The notes under the pieces are model-generated. The model saw only the letters and a program-made list of their open reading frames with translations, searched no databases and was not told the DNA's origin. From positions 806,001 through 870,000 of the forward strand of contig NC_006040.1 in NCBI RefSeq assembly GCF_000002515.2: a DNA stretch of 64,000 nt, given 5' to 3'. The position numbers and the translations under genes are program-made. The number at the start of each line of letters is the position of its first letter. Position 1 is the stretch's first letter. Source of the DNA: Kluyveromyces lactis (taxonomy: Eukaryota; Ascomycota; Saccharomycetes; Saccharomycetales; Saccharomycetaceae). Below are positions 39,874-49,950 of the stretch, in pieces.

Positions 39874-41238
39874 GATTTTCTTATCTTTTGTGTTCTCCAC
39901 GGAAGTGTAAACAATATTTCAACCACCTATGGTATTAGTAAGTAATGACCAGGTGCTAAACAATAAATCAACATAAAGTGAGTAAAATATTCTACATATT
40001 GAAACTTTTCTTTCATTTTTTCTTCCTGTCATTTTATGCAGCAATGAGAGATTTGATGAATTATCCTTTAATCTGTTTGTCTTTTTTTAAGGGAAACTCC
40101 TAAGCAAAACCTTAAAAGTCTTCAAGTGACAGCAAAAAAGTGGAAAAAAAACTACAGAATGGTTTCCTTATCAAAGTATGAGATACATAATTGATCCTCC
40201 TTCGTATTGCCGTCTTACCGTTATTTCAGTAGAGGTAAACTAATACAAGCTTTGATCCGCTTGTATACTCCTGGGACAACTGTAATCATCGTGTATCGAA
40301 AAAATGCAGGGAAATGCGATTACATAATGTCTCCAAACGTGTACTTTTTTATATTCTTCTCTTTGCAATGTTGCCCCACAACAAAACACGTGACATGATA
40401 GAAGGCACCCGGCGCATAAATTACCTTATTCGGCGCGTGGATTCGAATAACCGAGATTTGATAGTATAATATATCTATTACCCGGAGAAAGATGCACATA
40501 CGCAACCGTATGCCTAAATAGGAATTATGAATCGCTAAGACAAGATTGATTGTTCCACAAGCGGTATAGGGCCGCAAAAAACTAAGCGGGCTGTATTTAC
40601 CCGGACCTGATGTCTTGCGAAAAACTATGATAAGGGAAACTCAATCCGGACAAATTCCGATCTGATACCCTTAACAGAAGTGAAGCGTAGCACAGACACC
40701 GCTTAGCAATTGCAAAATGATAGCTTAATTCGAATGGACCTCGTTTGTAGAGGAAATTTAATCGGTTTCCAATGCGCAGTTGGAAAAGAATAACCTCTTA
40801 TCAGGCTCTCTATTGGGAAATGGTAAAAAAATAGTGTGCTTCAATTATTGGAAATCTTGACCAAGTTATAGCGTAACTCATAGATATTTACAAGATTTTG
40901 TACAACGGTTTATCTTGTTCGTGTTGCATCATTTTTTCCTTTGCCTCTCCATTTCTGGTGTTAAAGCCATTCTATGAGCCTAGTGAAGAATCAATATCGT
41001 ATGTAGTTTAACAAATTTACTAGTTTACTAGTTCTTATCTCTCCCCGCCGTTTGTATAAAAGGTGAATGCAGTTTCAATACATGGCTGACATTGATGTTG
41101 AAGTCTATATCTTAATTTAGGTTTAATGTTAGGTTAAAAAAAAAGGCTAACGTAGGATATTGACTGATCTTCTTAGAAATTAAACTAAGTTCCAGAAGTA
41201 GAAGCTTTATCATCCGTTTCATCAACAATAAAAGAAGA
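39874..41238. promoter_or_regulatory. Bidirectional ALD-ALD promoter region, rich in CGG/CCG triplets
   Basis: About 1.37 kb between two divergent aldehyde dehydrogenase genes. TATAAAA at 41055-41061, 178 bases before the right-hand ATG, is a likely TATA box. A CACGTG E-box (Cbf1/Pho4-type, followed by AC) lies at 40387-40392. From 40408 to 40765 about thirteen CGG/CCG triplets occur in otherwise A/T-rich DNA, the half-site used by Zn2Cys6 regulators. Open frames of 63-89 codons here look like chance. Confidence 0.55.
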
Positions 41239-42750
41239 ATGTCCTTTACCAGCATCAAACTAGCAGATGGTACTGAGTACCAACAACCTTTAGGTTTATT
41301 CATTAACAATGAATATGTTGAAGCACATGGTTCGGAGACTTTAACATCATATAACCCAAGTTCTGGTGAAGAAATCTGCAAAGTTCAATGTGCAGACCCA
41401 AAGATTGATGTCGATTTGGCTGTTAAGGCTGCAAGAGACGCTTTTCCTGGTTGGAAAGCGACTCCAGCTATAGAAAAGAGAGACTTGTTCTACAAATTGG
41501 CCGGCTTGTTGGAAAGAGATATTGACATATTAAGTAAAATCGAGTCCCTGGACACTGGAAAGCCAATTGCCAACAATGCCAAGTACGACATACTAGAAGT
41601 GGTTGAGGTCTTAAAGTACTATGCTGGATGGATCGATAAGGCAGGTGGTCAATCTTTCGCTCCAAGCAGTGAAAAGTTAGCTTATACTTTACATCAGCCA
41701 TTAGGCGTGGTTGGATGTATTATCCCATTCAACTATCCATTGGCTATGATGTCTTGGAAATGGACTGCTATCGCCACTGGGAACACAACTGTTTTTAAAT
41801 CTGCGGATCAGACTCCATTATCCATCCTATATTTCGCCAAATTGGTGAAGGAAGCAGGGTTCCCTGCAGGTGTTTTCAATGTCTTATCCGGTACAGGTGC
41901 CTCTGTTGGTAGTGCCATTGTTAAACACACTGGTGTAGACAAGATTGCATTCACAGGTTCCACTGCAGTTGGTCAAATTATCCAACAACAATCTGCAGTA
42001 AACTTGAAACCTATCACATTGGAATGTGGTGGTAAATCTGCGAACATGATCTTTGAAGATTGTGATTTAGAACAGGCCGTGAAATGGAGTGCATGGGGTA
42101 TTTTCAACAATATGGGTCAAATCTGTTCCGGTACTTCAAGAGTCTTCGTGCAAGAATCTATTTACGAGGAATTTGTAGCACAATTGGCTGACCATGTCAA
42201 GAAAACTTATATCGTGGGTGCTCCTTCAGATGATGCCGTCATCGTCGGACCTCAAGTCTCCAAAAAACAACAAGAACGTGTCCTTGAATACATTAAGATC
42301 GGTATCGAAGAAGGATGCAAAGTGCCATTGGGTGGTCTTGGAGCACCTGAGCCAATTGCGAATGATCCAGCATTAGCTAACGGTTACTACGTCAAGCCAA
42401 CCATTTTAGCAGATGTCAAAGCGTCGTACAGAATCGCCAAGGAAGAAATCTTTGGTCCCGTCATAGTCGTAGGCTCTTTCAAGGACTACAAAGAAGCTTT
42501 AGACATTGCCAACGATTCAGACTACGGTCTTGGTTCGGCAATTTTCTCAAAAGACATCGTAACATGTCACAAATTTGCCCAGGACGTGGAAGCAGGTATG
42601 GTCTGGATCAACTCTTCTAACGATGTTGACATCAACGTCCCATTCGGTGGTGTAAAAATGTCCGGTCATGGCCGTGAATTAGGTGAATACGGTTTAGCTA
42701 ACTTCACTAACGTTAAATCAGTTCATGTTAACCTAGGAAGAAAGTTGTAA
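41239..42750 (+). CDS. Second aldehyde dehydrogenase, not a close Ald2/3 paralogue
   Basis: A 503-residue ALDH-superfamily enzyme, family length. The general base is Glu262 (ITLECGGKS) and the nucleophile Cys296 (NNMGQICSGTSR). It differs from its divergent neighbour in normally well-kept places: the NAD-pocket motif reads IIPFNYP instead of PWNYP (Trp to Phe at 164), KSADQTP instead of KPAExT, and CSGT instead of CTAN after the nucleophile. There is no presequence, so it is probably cytosolic. I do not know an S. cerevisiae orthologue. Similar enzymes in other fungi are annotated only as aldehyde dehydrogenases, so the substrate is open. Pairing with ALD2/3 on a shared promoter suggests co-regulation. 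Confidence 0.9.
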   Translation: MSFTSIKLADGTEYQQPLGLFINNEYVEAHGSETLTSYNPSSGEEICKVQCADPKIDVDLAVKAARDAFPGWKATPAIEKRDLFYKLAGLLERDIDILSKIESLDTGKPIANNAKYDILEVVEVLKYYAGWIDKAGGQSFAPSSEKLAYTLHQPLGVVGCIIPFNYPLAMMSWKWTAIATGNTTVFKSADQTPLSILYFAKLVKEAGFPAGVFNVLSGTGASVGSAIVKHTGVDKIAFTGSTAVGQIIQQQSAVNLKPITLECGGKSANMIFEDCDLEQAVKWSAWGIFNNMGQICSGTSRVFVQESIYEEFVAQLADHVKKTYIVGAPSDDAVIVGPQVSKKQQERVLEYIKIGIEEGCKVPLGGLGAPEPIANDPALANGYYVKPTILADVKASYRIAKEEIFGPVIVVGSFKDYKEALDIANDSDYGLGSAIFSKDIVTCHKFAQDVEAGMVWINSSNDVDINVPFGGVKMSGHGRELGEYGLANFTNVKSVHVNLGRKL

Positions 42751-43548
42751 TTTTTGTAAGTATAGTATGCCAATTGCATTATGTATTACATTTATCCAAA
42801 CCTAAAAATACGATAAAGAACATTCGCCAAACACTACAATATAAAGGGTTATCACTCTACAATATGGGGTTATACCGCCTAGTTCAGGAATCACAGGTAA
42901 CTGATGCTTTCTCAACGCCTCTACCCAATATCGACTAAGCCTGATCCACTAGTCAACAATCACATACACTCCTTACACCACATACAGAGCGGGTCATCCG
43001 ATACGACAATCCTTGAATCAATGGCAAGGTTTAAGAAAACAAATGCAGTTTACCTACTGAGTTAAGATAATGTGACAAGAAAGATTAAGACCACTTTGTT
43101 ACGAGTTTCGGATCAACTACCGTAAGAAAACACCAAACAGTAGATTGGAATATTTTTTTGTGTGAAAGGTTACTCAGCTATATTTAGTTCTTTGCAGGAA
43201 GCTCAGATTTCTGGACTGCTGGTTTTCCCTGTAACATTATTTGATTTTGGTTTCGGCTTTATTTTTGTGCATCTAGTTCTGATCAGGTTTGAAGAAACGA
43301 GCGTGGTTATACTACTTTTGAAATCGGTCCTCAGTACTCACTGCAAGCCAACTGATTAGTGAATTATACTATCGTTCTCTCAGGATAACTTATTTTGCAT
43401 ATTTGGTGATCTTTTAGGTCTGTTGCTTGCGCATTTTCAGTTGAATTCAGGAAATAAGCCACTGTGAACAATCCCTTTATTCGCCTTTTGAAAACAGAAT
43501 CGAATCCATATATTGGACTATCATTATTGTCATTAAATAATTGAAGCC
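42751..43548. other. 3' region of the second ALD and PHO2 promoter
   Basis: A 798-base spacer between two plus-strand genes. I see no named element; frames of 65 and 84 codons lack features. Confidence 0.45.
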
Positions 43549-45015
43549 ATGGATAATTTTGACTATAACCAACCGGATTTCCCACATTTCCAACCAGAAT
43601 TTGATCCCTCAAACACATTTTTGGGAGATCAGGAACAGCTTCAAGACAAACGAATTAGTTCAGGAGAGTCCGGATATGGCAACCAATCTGGTACTTTAAT
43701 GAATGCCTCGGACGGAGTTGAGATGTTTCAAGGAATACCTTCAACTCTAGCTAATGAGCACAATACACAGGTAGAACATGATGACGATCATGATTCAAAT
43801 CATGAAACGCATCACTCTTCCTCCTCTTCTAGCAAACCAAAATCTAAGAGAACAAGAGCAACTGGTGAAGCTCTAGAGATTCTTAAACGTGAATTTCAAC
43901 TTAATCCAAGCCCCAACGCGCAAAATAGGAAAAGAATATCAGAGATGACGGGGCTTCCTGAGAAAAACGTGCGGATATGGTTTCAAAACAGAAGATCAAA
44001 GTATAGAAAATCAGATAAACGTATGAACGGGCCAGGAGCCACTGACAACACAACTCTAGTTTCTAGTTTCGAATTCGACAAAATTCCACTTGCAATAAAT
44101 TCCAGCTATTATTTCATTGACATTTCTTCTCTTACCGTGGGTTCATGGAAACGTCTTAAGAGCGGTAATTTAAGAAGTGATTCACTACCACAAATACAAA
44201 AGCTATCAAATCTTTCACCAATTTCCATCAATACAATAATGGCTAACGCTACAGATCTCATGGTACTGATATCAAAGAAGAATTTTGAGATTAATTATTT
44301 TTTTAGCGCTATTGCTAATAACACAAAGATATTGTTTCGTATTTTCTTCCCCATAAACACAGTGGTTAACTGTTCGTTATCATTGGATAACACTGAATCG
44401 TTGAAAGGTGATGCTAAAAATTCGAATTCTCCTTCGAGCTTGGATGGTAATAATGATACAAACTCTTCCAAACTTGCCGAGTTGAGATTATCGCTTTCTA
44501 AATCTCCCAAATTTGCAGTATATTTCTCAGAAACAATCGATGATGCTTCGAGTAATCAATGGTCGATTTGCGAAGATTTTTCCGAAGGAAGGCAAGTAAA
44601 TGATGCTTTCATTGGAGGCTCTAATATACCCCACGTTCTAACCGGATTGGACGAATCATTAAAATTCATGAATTCTTTGATTCTTGATATGAACAGTACA
44701 GAACATTTCCCACCCACAACTCAACTCCAACATGGCATAATGCATTCTATGCCCCCAACTGATACGCAGTCAACAGCATTAAGATTTAATGATGACCCCA
44801 ACCTAATAGCACATGATACATCAGCAAATCCTTCTCATAATAGTCAATCGTCATTTTTAACAACAAATGATAATTTTACCTCTATGACTTTTGATAATTT
44901 TTCTTCCAACATCCCTAAGACTCCTGATTTCCTAAATTCTACTAATCTCCAGGAGGGTCAAAGCATGTCTACCTTGCTTTTCCAGGATCAACACCCAAAC
45001 GGATCAAGCCATTGA
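43549..45015 (+). CDS. PHO2: Homeodomain regulator Pho2
   Basis: Homeodomain transcription factor that partners Pho4, Swi5 and Bas1 in phosphate, HO and purine control in S. cerevisiae. The 488 residues compare with 559 there. The homeodomain spans about 98-157; helix 3 reads NVRIWFQNRRSKYRK with the hallmark Trp144, Phe145, Asn147 and Arg149. It is preceded by an acidic His/Ser-rich stretch. A conserved Pho2-type segment IPLAINSSYYFIDISSLTVG (about 182-201) and a long Asn/Ser-rich tail follow. NSE4, QRI7 and PHO2 are YDL105W, YDL104C and YDL106C, so synteny supports the name. Confidence 0.92.
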   Translation: MDNFDYNQPDFPHFQPEFDPSNTFLGDQEQLQDKRISSGESGYGNQSGTLMNASDGVEMFQGIPSTLANEHNTQVEHDDDHDSNHETHHSSSSSSKPKSKRTRATGEALEILKREFQLNPSPNAQNRKRISEMTGLPEKNVRIWFQNRRSKYRKSDKRMNGPGATDNTTLVSSFEFDKIPLAINSSYYFIDISSLTVGSWKRLKSGNLRSDSLPQIQKLSNLSPISINTIMANATDLMVLISKKNFEINYFFSAIANNTKILFRIFFPINTVVNCSLSLDNTESLKGDAKNSNSPSSLDGNNDTNSSKLAELRLSLSKSPKFAVYFSETIDDASSNQWSICEDFSEGRQVNDAFIGGSNIPHVLTGLDESLKFMNSLILDMNSTEHFPPTTQLQHGIMHSMPPTDTQSTALRFNDDPNLIAHDTSANPSHNSQSSFLTTNDNFTSMTFDNFSSNIPKTPDFLNSTNLQEGQSMSTLLFQDQHPNGSSH

Positions 45016-45282
45016 ATTTTTTTGTTAATGCATCATACTATTTCATACTTTCTACGTGACCAATTATGGATTGATATATCGCTCTCAGAAGTGCATTGAA
45101 AATGGCCATTATTGCCGGATCAACACTATGATATAAACCTTGCTAACTTTGCTGCCATTACATCATGGGATTATTCTGTAATACCTCTGTAACTTAATAT
45201 TTTCTTAATTGTCAATAATTTAACCCATTTCCATGTTTTATTGATCCTCTACTTTCATTTATCCAATTGTATATATAATACT

Positions 45283-46683
45283 TTACGTAGTTGCTACAAA
45301 CTGATTTGCTATAGTGTTGTCTTCAACATTATGCTCTTCGTCTTCATCTGCCGAGTAGTTCGGTGGCTCTGCTGGAAGAGAATGCATTGTAATGGACTCT
45401 ACAGGAATATCGCTTGCGACAGATGTGCTGAATTCAAAACCTGGTGGTGGCGGTAAAATGTTACCAGATTGATCTGTAATTTGTTCGTTTATCGAGTCAC
45501 TTGTAATACTCTCGCTGTCAGAGACATCATCTTCAAAAGCGCTCTCTAACAAAACATCCTGATCATAATCTTCGTAAGATGGTGGAGGTAATTTTATGCC
45601 AGCATTTTTAGAGTATCCCCACTTTTTTACATTTGCTTCGATGTAAACGAAACCATATGTTCCGAAATTAACGTGTATTTTACAAGGAATGTTGGAGCCC
45701 ACAATTGGGTAAAGATATTTTAGTTTCCATCCCTTTATGTGGCCACCGACTTTCTTCTCATTTAACTTTTTACCATTGTGAGTGAAAAATATCGTACCGC
45801 TTCTTGTTCTATACCCAATGCCGATAACATCACCCTTTTCAAACCTAGGGAACAGGGTCTGTAATTCTGCCGACATTGGAAACGATGAGTTCATCCTTCT
45901 ACAACCATCGCTATCATAGGAAATCGAATGATGATGCCGTCCAGGTAATCTGAAATATGGGTATGGTGACGTCGAAAGCCCAATGGAAATCATCTCGTTA
46001 TCACTTAGATGGTTTTTACCTTGATTCAATTCAAATATTTTACATTCGTAATAGTACACTTTATTCAACCTTGGTATTGGTAAAGTGGTCATCACAGACG
46101 CGTCATAACTGAAATTTAGAAATGTTAATTCTGTTCGTTCTTGTATCATAACTGTATCATTAGGAAGGTTGGGATCAGCTTGAAACTCCCACGCAGCTGC
46201 ACCTTCTTCTTCAATAAATTGCAAGGTTTGTTCGTTCACTATCGGATCTGGTATTACTTCTTCTCTATTCTCGGGATCGTTTGGTAAATATGGAACGAGA
46301 AGTGGAGGATTCTGTTTCACATATTCTTCTCCTTGCTTATAATAGAACTGTTCTTTTGGAGAAAGATTTTGTAGAAATTCTTTCACTTCACTTTCATCAT
46401 CCAAATATCTATCCTCAGAAAGATCTGATTGTCCGCCATTCATAGTCCCTTCTTCATGTAAAGAAATCCTTGCAGTGAACAAACGTTTTACCAGCCACCT
46501 TGTCACAAAGTACACAAGAATCGACAGCAGATACGATAAAAACATGAACATCATAGTGAAAACTATCAAGTCCATATCGACGTCTGGATCAGAAGGCCCT
46601 TCTGATACATGTGCAGAGTCACCATGATGCTTGTGTGCCATTTTTGACTTGTGGCCATGCCTCGCTACAAGACTCAAATTCAT
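45283..46683 (-). CDS. EAR1: Ear1/Ssh4-type Rsp5 adaptor (SPRY domain, PPxY motifs)
   Basis: Adaptor that brings the ubiquitin ligase Rsp5 to endosomal and vacuolar membrane cargo for the multivesicular-body pathway. The 466-residue protein has one membrane segment (about 37-65), then a lumenal/cytosolic part with a SPRY domain (about 195-355, with MISIGLSTSPYPYFRLPGR and GDVIGIGYRTRSGTIFFTHN). Two Rsp5-binding PPxY motifs follow, PPSY at 367-370 and PPNY at 440-443. S. cerevisiae has two relatives, Ear1 (YMR171C) and Ssh4 (YKL124W). The neighbourhood (YMR165C-YMR170C homologues) favours EAR1; in a pre-duplication yeast it may represent both. Either Met1 or Met15 could be the start; I keep the first. 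Confidence 0.87.
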   Translation of the reverse strand: MNLSLVARHGHKSKMAHKHHGDSAHVSEGPSDPDVDMDLIVFTMMFMFLSYLLSILVYFVTRWLVKRLFTARISLHEEGTMNGGQSDLSEDRYLDDESEVKEFLQNLSPKEQFYYKQGEEYVKQNPPLLVPYLPNDPENREEVIPDPIVNEQTLQFIEEEGAAAWEFQADPNLPNDTVMIQERTELTFLNFSYDASVMTTLPIPRLNKVYYYECKIFELNQGKNHLSDNEMISIGLSTSPYPYFRLPGRHHHSISYDSDGCRRMNSSFPMSAELQTLFPRFEKGDVIGIGYRTRSGTIFFTHNGKKLNEKKVGGHIKGWKLKYLYPIVGSNIPCKIHVNFGTYGFVYIEANVKKWGYSKNAGIKLPPPSYEDYDQDVLLESAFEDDVSDSESITSDSINEQITDQSGNILPPPPGFEFSTSVASDIPVESITMHSLPAEPPNYSADEDEEHNVEDNTIANQFVATT

Positions 46684-48187
46684 TACGATATTTCCGCACA
46701 GTGTTATGGTGGAATGTAACTCTAATTCAAAAATTAGGAACAGTGAATAGACGTGTTAAACTGAGTCTCTTAAACCAAAAAAAGAAAATAGAAAACAGGG
46801 AATTCTTGCTGATACTACTGGTCCACTTCTTTTATCAACAATATCTTGTTTTGATAATACAAATAGTCTTCCTGATATTCAGAACACCCTTTCTGGCTCA
46901 AAAACCAATGAATAAACCGATTATAAAAAACGACTCGGATTCCAAATGTTATAGATTTTGATGAAAGCTGAAAAGAGGAGCTTTATACGCTGTTGCTCGC
47001 ACTGTTTTCTGATCCCAGACCAGTTCTTCTTTCTTGTTCGTTATAAGAAATTGAGTAAGTTGCGCCTCCTTTATCCAAAGTTTTAATTCTTTTATTTTTT
47101 TTTTTTACAAAATGTTCTGTAGATGCCCTTCAGAACTTTTTATATTACCTTAAAAAGCCTACTTATTGCAAATCACGAAAATTTGACAGGTATATCAATG
47201 TTATGCAGGCATCTGTGCTTCTTCCACTTTATTCACAACTACCTACAGTTTAGTACTTGGTCCCTTTACTGTCATTTCGCGGTGGAAAGCAAATACTTGG
47301 AATAAAAATATTATGCCTCCTGCAAAGGTAACCTCATGAAATCATATGCGCAAGATTTTCTTCACAGCTGGTATTGACACACTAAATGCTAGAAACAGAC
47401 ACTTTCAAATAACTTACTTGTCATCCAAAAAGAATGGCTACCGAAGAATGAGACGGCCGTGTGATTTCTAGACAGGCAGTTCGCATAGTGTCTTTAATAT
47501 ACCTCAATAAGGCTACAAAAATGTCTTTTTTGACACTTTATAATAAAAGCTTTGTTATATTGATTTGCTACAACTACTAATCAGTAAGGGTGGTGCATGT
47601 CAACAGTAAAATGACACATTTATAGCCAACTTAGGTATATTTCCTGTCGTGTTGACGTTCAGGTTTACAAAATTCCCATTAACCCTATTTTCCTGCTTTC
47701 CTTCCGGTTGCCTTGAAAATTCCGAAAAGAAATTGTTGCGGAATAACTAGATAATCCGAGATCAGTTAATCGGACATAAATAATCTTAACGGCCCCGGGT
47801 GAATAGTAATTACATTGCATGATTCTGTATGATAATGCCTTGAAGTTCAATATAACACATTTCGGACAGTCCGCTGGTTTAACATTCAACTGTAAAAAAG
47901 AGAAAGCGGAATATCTTTCTCCCCTTTTTTTTTCCCTTTATTATTGATCTTGGCGATCACGCAATTAGAAACCAGTATTTTAGATTCAACACAGCTCTTT
48001 GTTTGTCCCTTTATCAGTATCGTTTAATTATCGCATGATGCGAGATTTTTTTTGGAAAACTCGAATGCACTAGGCTTTGGAAGTGTCCATAGCAGTATAA
48101 AGTTATGTCTTTCTGATTTAATGGTCGTATCCGATGGCGGGTATGCGTTCTGTCATTGTATTTAATCGGAAAGATAATTGAAATCCA

Positions 48188-48222
48188 ACATATTCTATAA
48201 GTGGCACATATTCTATAAGTGG
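48188..48222. repeat. Tandem duplicate of a 17-bp unit
   Basis: ACATATTCTATAAGTGG occurs at 48188-48204 and again at 48206-48222, separated by one base. It lies about 270-305 bases upstream of the reductase ATG and could be a duplicated regulator site or simple slippage. Confidence 0.9.
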
Positions 48223-48357
48223 AACACAATTAATACAGAGGTTACAGGAAATAAAGGCAGTACTAAAAAATGTGGATATTATGAGGCGTTAAAGTGCGAC
48301 ATATACTTTGGGCGTTTTCAGTGACATGTCTTTTTGAATATTTCTTTGCGGAGGAAG

Positions 48358-48365
48358 TATATAAA
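48358..48365 (+). promoter_or_regulatory. TATA box of the aldo-keto reductase gene
   Basis: TATATAAA, 130 bases before the ATG at 48495, in the normal yeast distance range. A strong TATA is typical of stress-regulated genes. Confidence 0.55.
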
Positions 48366-48494
48366 CGAAAGATTTCTCGAAGGAAAAACAAAATAGCTTG
48401 AACTTGGAAAGTATTGTATATCGAGTAAAAGTGCATTTAATGATAGAGATATCATTAATCGTCTATTAGAAATTACATCAACACAGCAAAAGAC

Positions 48495-49424
48495 ATGACT
48501 AGTCCATCTGGAGAATTTCCAAGTCTAAAATTGAATACCGGTGCATCAATCCCGCAGCTCGGTTTCGGCACATGGCCATCAAGTCATGCCGATGCGTACA
48601 CTGCTGTTATCACTGCCTTGAAAACTGGTTACAGACACATCGATGCTGCCGCAATGTATGGAAACGAAGCTGCAGTTGGAAAAGGTATCAGAGATTCTGG
48701 TATTCCAAGAGAGGAGATCTTCGTTACCACCAAGCTATGGAATACTCAACAAAGAGATCCAGCAAGTGCTTTGGATGAGTCTTTAGAACGGTTGGGTTTG
48801 GACTACGTGGATTTGTTCTTGATACATTGGCCGGTTCCATTAAAGCCAGTTGGCGGTCCAGAAAATCTCTTGAAATACCCAACTCCAGGAATTAAGCCAC
48901 AGATTGACACTGAAGATTGGAGTTTCATCAAGACCTGGGAACTGATGCAAACTTTGCCAAAGACCGGAAAGACCAGAGCCGTTGGTGTCTCCAACTTTTC
49001 TATAAAGAACCTCGAGGATCTGTTGAACTCTAGTCCTGATGTATTGGTTCCAGCTGTAAACCAATTCGAAATTCATCCTCAATTGCCCCAAACTGAATTA
49101 ATTAACTACTGTAAATCGAAGGGTATAGTTGTTGAAGCATACTGTCCTTTGGGCTCTTCTTCTTCCGCTATGTTATCCGATCCAACTATCGCAGAAATCG
49201 CCGATAAATACCATGTAAAACCAGCAAATGTTCTGATCAATTGGGGTATTTCCCGTGGCTATTGTGTGCTACCAAAATCCTTCACTCCGGCTAGAATCGC
49301 TTCCAACAAAACACCTGTTCATTTATCTCGAGAAGACACAGAAAGGATTACAAAACTATCCGAGACTTTAGGCGTTAAAAGATATGTTCATCCAGACTTT
49401 GAACCATACCCTCTGTTTGAATAG
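48495..49424 (+). CDS. Aldo-keto reductase, Gcy1/Ypr1 type
   Basis: NADPH-dependent AKR3-family oxidoreductase. S. cerevisiae relatives Gcy1 and Ypr1 reduce small aldehydes, ketones and keto-esters and act in glycerol metabolism; both have 312 residues, here 309. The catalytic tetrad is Asp50, Tyr55, Lys80 and His111 (HIDAAAMYGNE, TTKLWNTQQ, LIHWPVP). The NADPH-binding C-terminal part has VLPKSFTPARI. GCY1 and YPR1 are duplicates in S. cerevisiae, so a single pre-duplication gene cannot be named for one. The upstream region has a TATA box and an STRE core, consistent with stress control. It is convergent with MCH2. Confidence 0.93.
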   Translation: MTSPSGEFPSLKLNTGASIPQLGFGTWPSSHADAYTAVITALKTGYRHIDAAAMYGNEAAVGKGIRDSGIPREEIFVTTKLWNTQQRDPASALDESLERLGLDYVDLFLIHWPVPLKPVGGPENLLKYPTPGIKPQIDTEDWSFIKTWELMQTLPKTGKTRAVGVSNFSIKNLEDLLNSSPDVLVPAVNQFEIHPQLPQTELINYCKSKGIVVEAYCPLGSSSSAMLSDPTIAEIADKYHVKPANVLINWGISRGYCVLPKSFTPARIASNKTPVHLSREDTERITKLSETLGVKRYVHPDFEPYPLFE

Positions 49425-49950
49425 AATTGATATGCAGTTAAGTAATCTTAGAATAAGTATTGTATGTATACCAAATTGAAACTCTGCCGCCCTGTTTAGT
49501 TTAAAGGTTTCTGCATTACAATAATGCATGTTTTAAGGTATCCGGGAAACAGTACAGAGTAACCCGTACAAAAAAATTAAGGTTGTTCCGAATCTCGAGA
49601 AACTTTGTCCCCTTATGATGCTGCAGGCAAAACACTGTCGATCAATCTCTAAAACACGTCTATTCTATTACGGTGAAAAATTTCAGAGCAAAAAGCTGCT
49701 GCTATTGATAAAACTATACATATTGATTAAACTGTAAATGAGTAATGTCATGACAAGAATACGGTACTTACGAATTCTGCAAAGTAAAAGATTCGTTTAC
49801 TGTATGAACTGACAATGAAGTACTGTATTCTCAAGATGCATGCTATACTTCTGGATAAAGATTTTTGGTCAATATTGCTTTGTAGTACTCATAAAACGAT
49901 TTAAAAAAGCGCGCGAAGTTTCTTTATTGTGATTGACGAATGTGTTATTG
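49425..49950. other. Convergent spacer between the aldo-keto reductase and MCH2
   Basis: A 526-base A/T-rich spacer holding the 3' ends of both genes. No element or credible open frame seen. Confidence 0.5.

Larger units (their letters stand above)
46684..48494. other. Large spacer between EAR1 and the aldo-keto reductase
   Basis: About 1.8 kb, divergent promoters. Near the reductase: TATATAAA at 48358-48365 (130-137 bases before the ATG), a tandem 17-bp repeat at 48188-48222, an STRE core CCCCT at 47921-47925, and a CGG/CCG-rich patch at 47704-47798. Open frames of up to 116 codons show no signature and overlap EAR1 or are hydrophobic chance frames. Confidence 0.5.

Noticed and set aside
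40387-40392. CACGTG next to AC, possible centromere CDEI
   Set aside because: Neighbouring sequence is CGG-rich rather than over 90% AT, and no CDEIII follows; more likely an E-box of the ALD promoter.
46611-46961. 116-codon open frame overlapping the EAR1 start
   Set aside because: Begins without ATG inside EAR1 antisense and runs into T/A-rich spacer; no signature.
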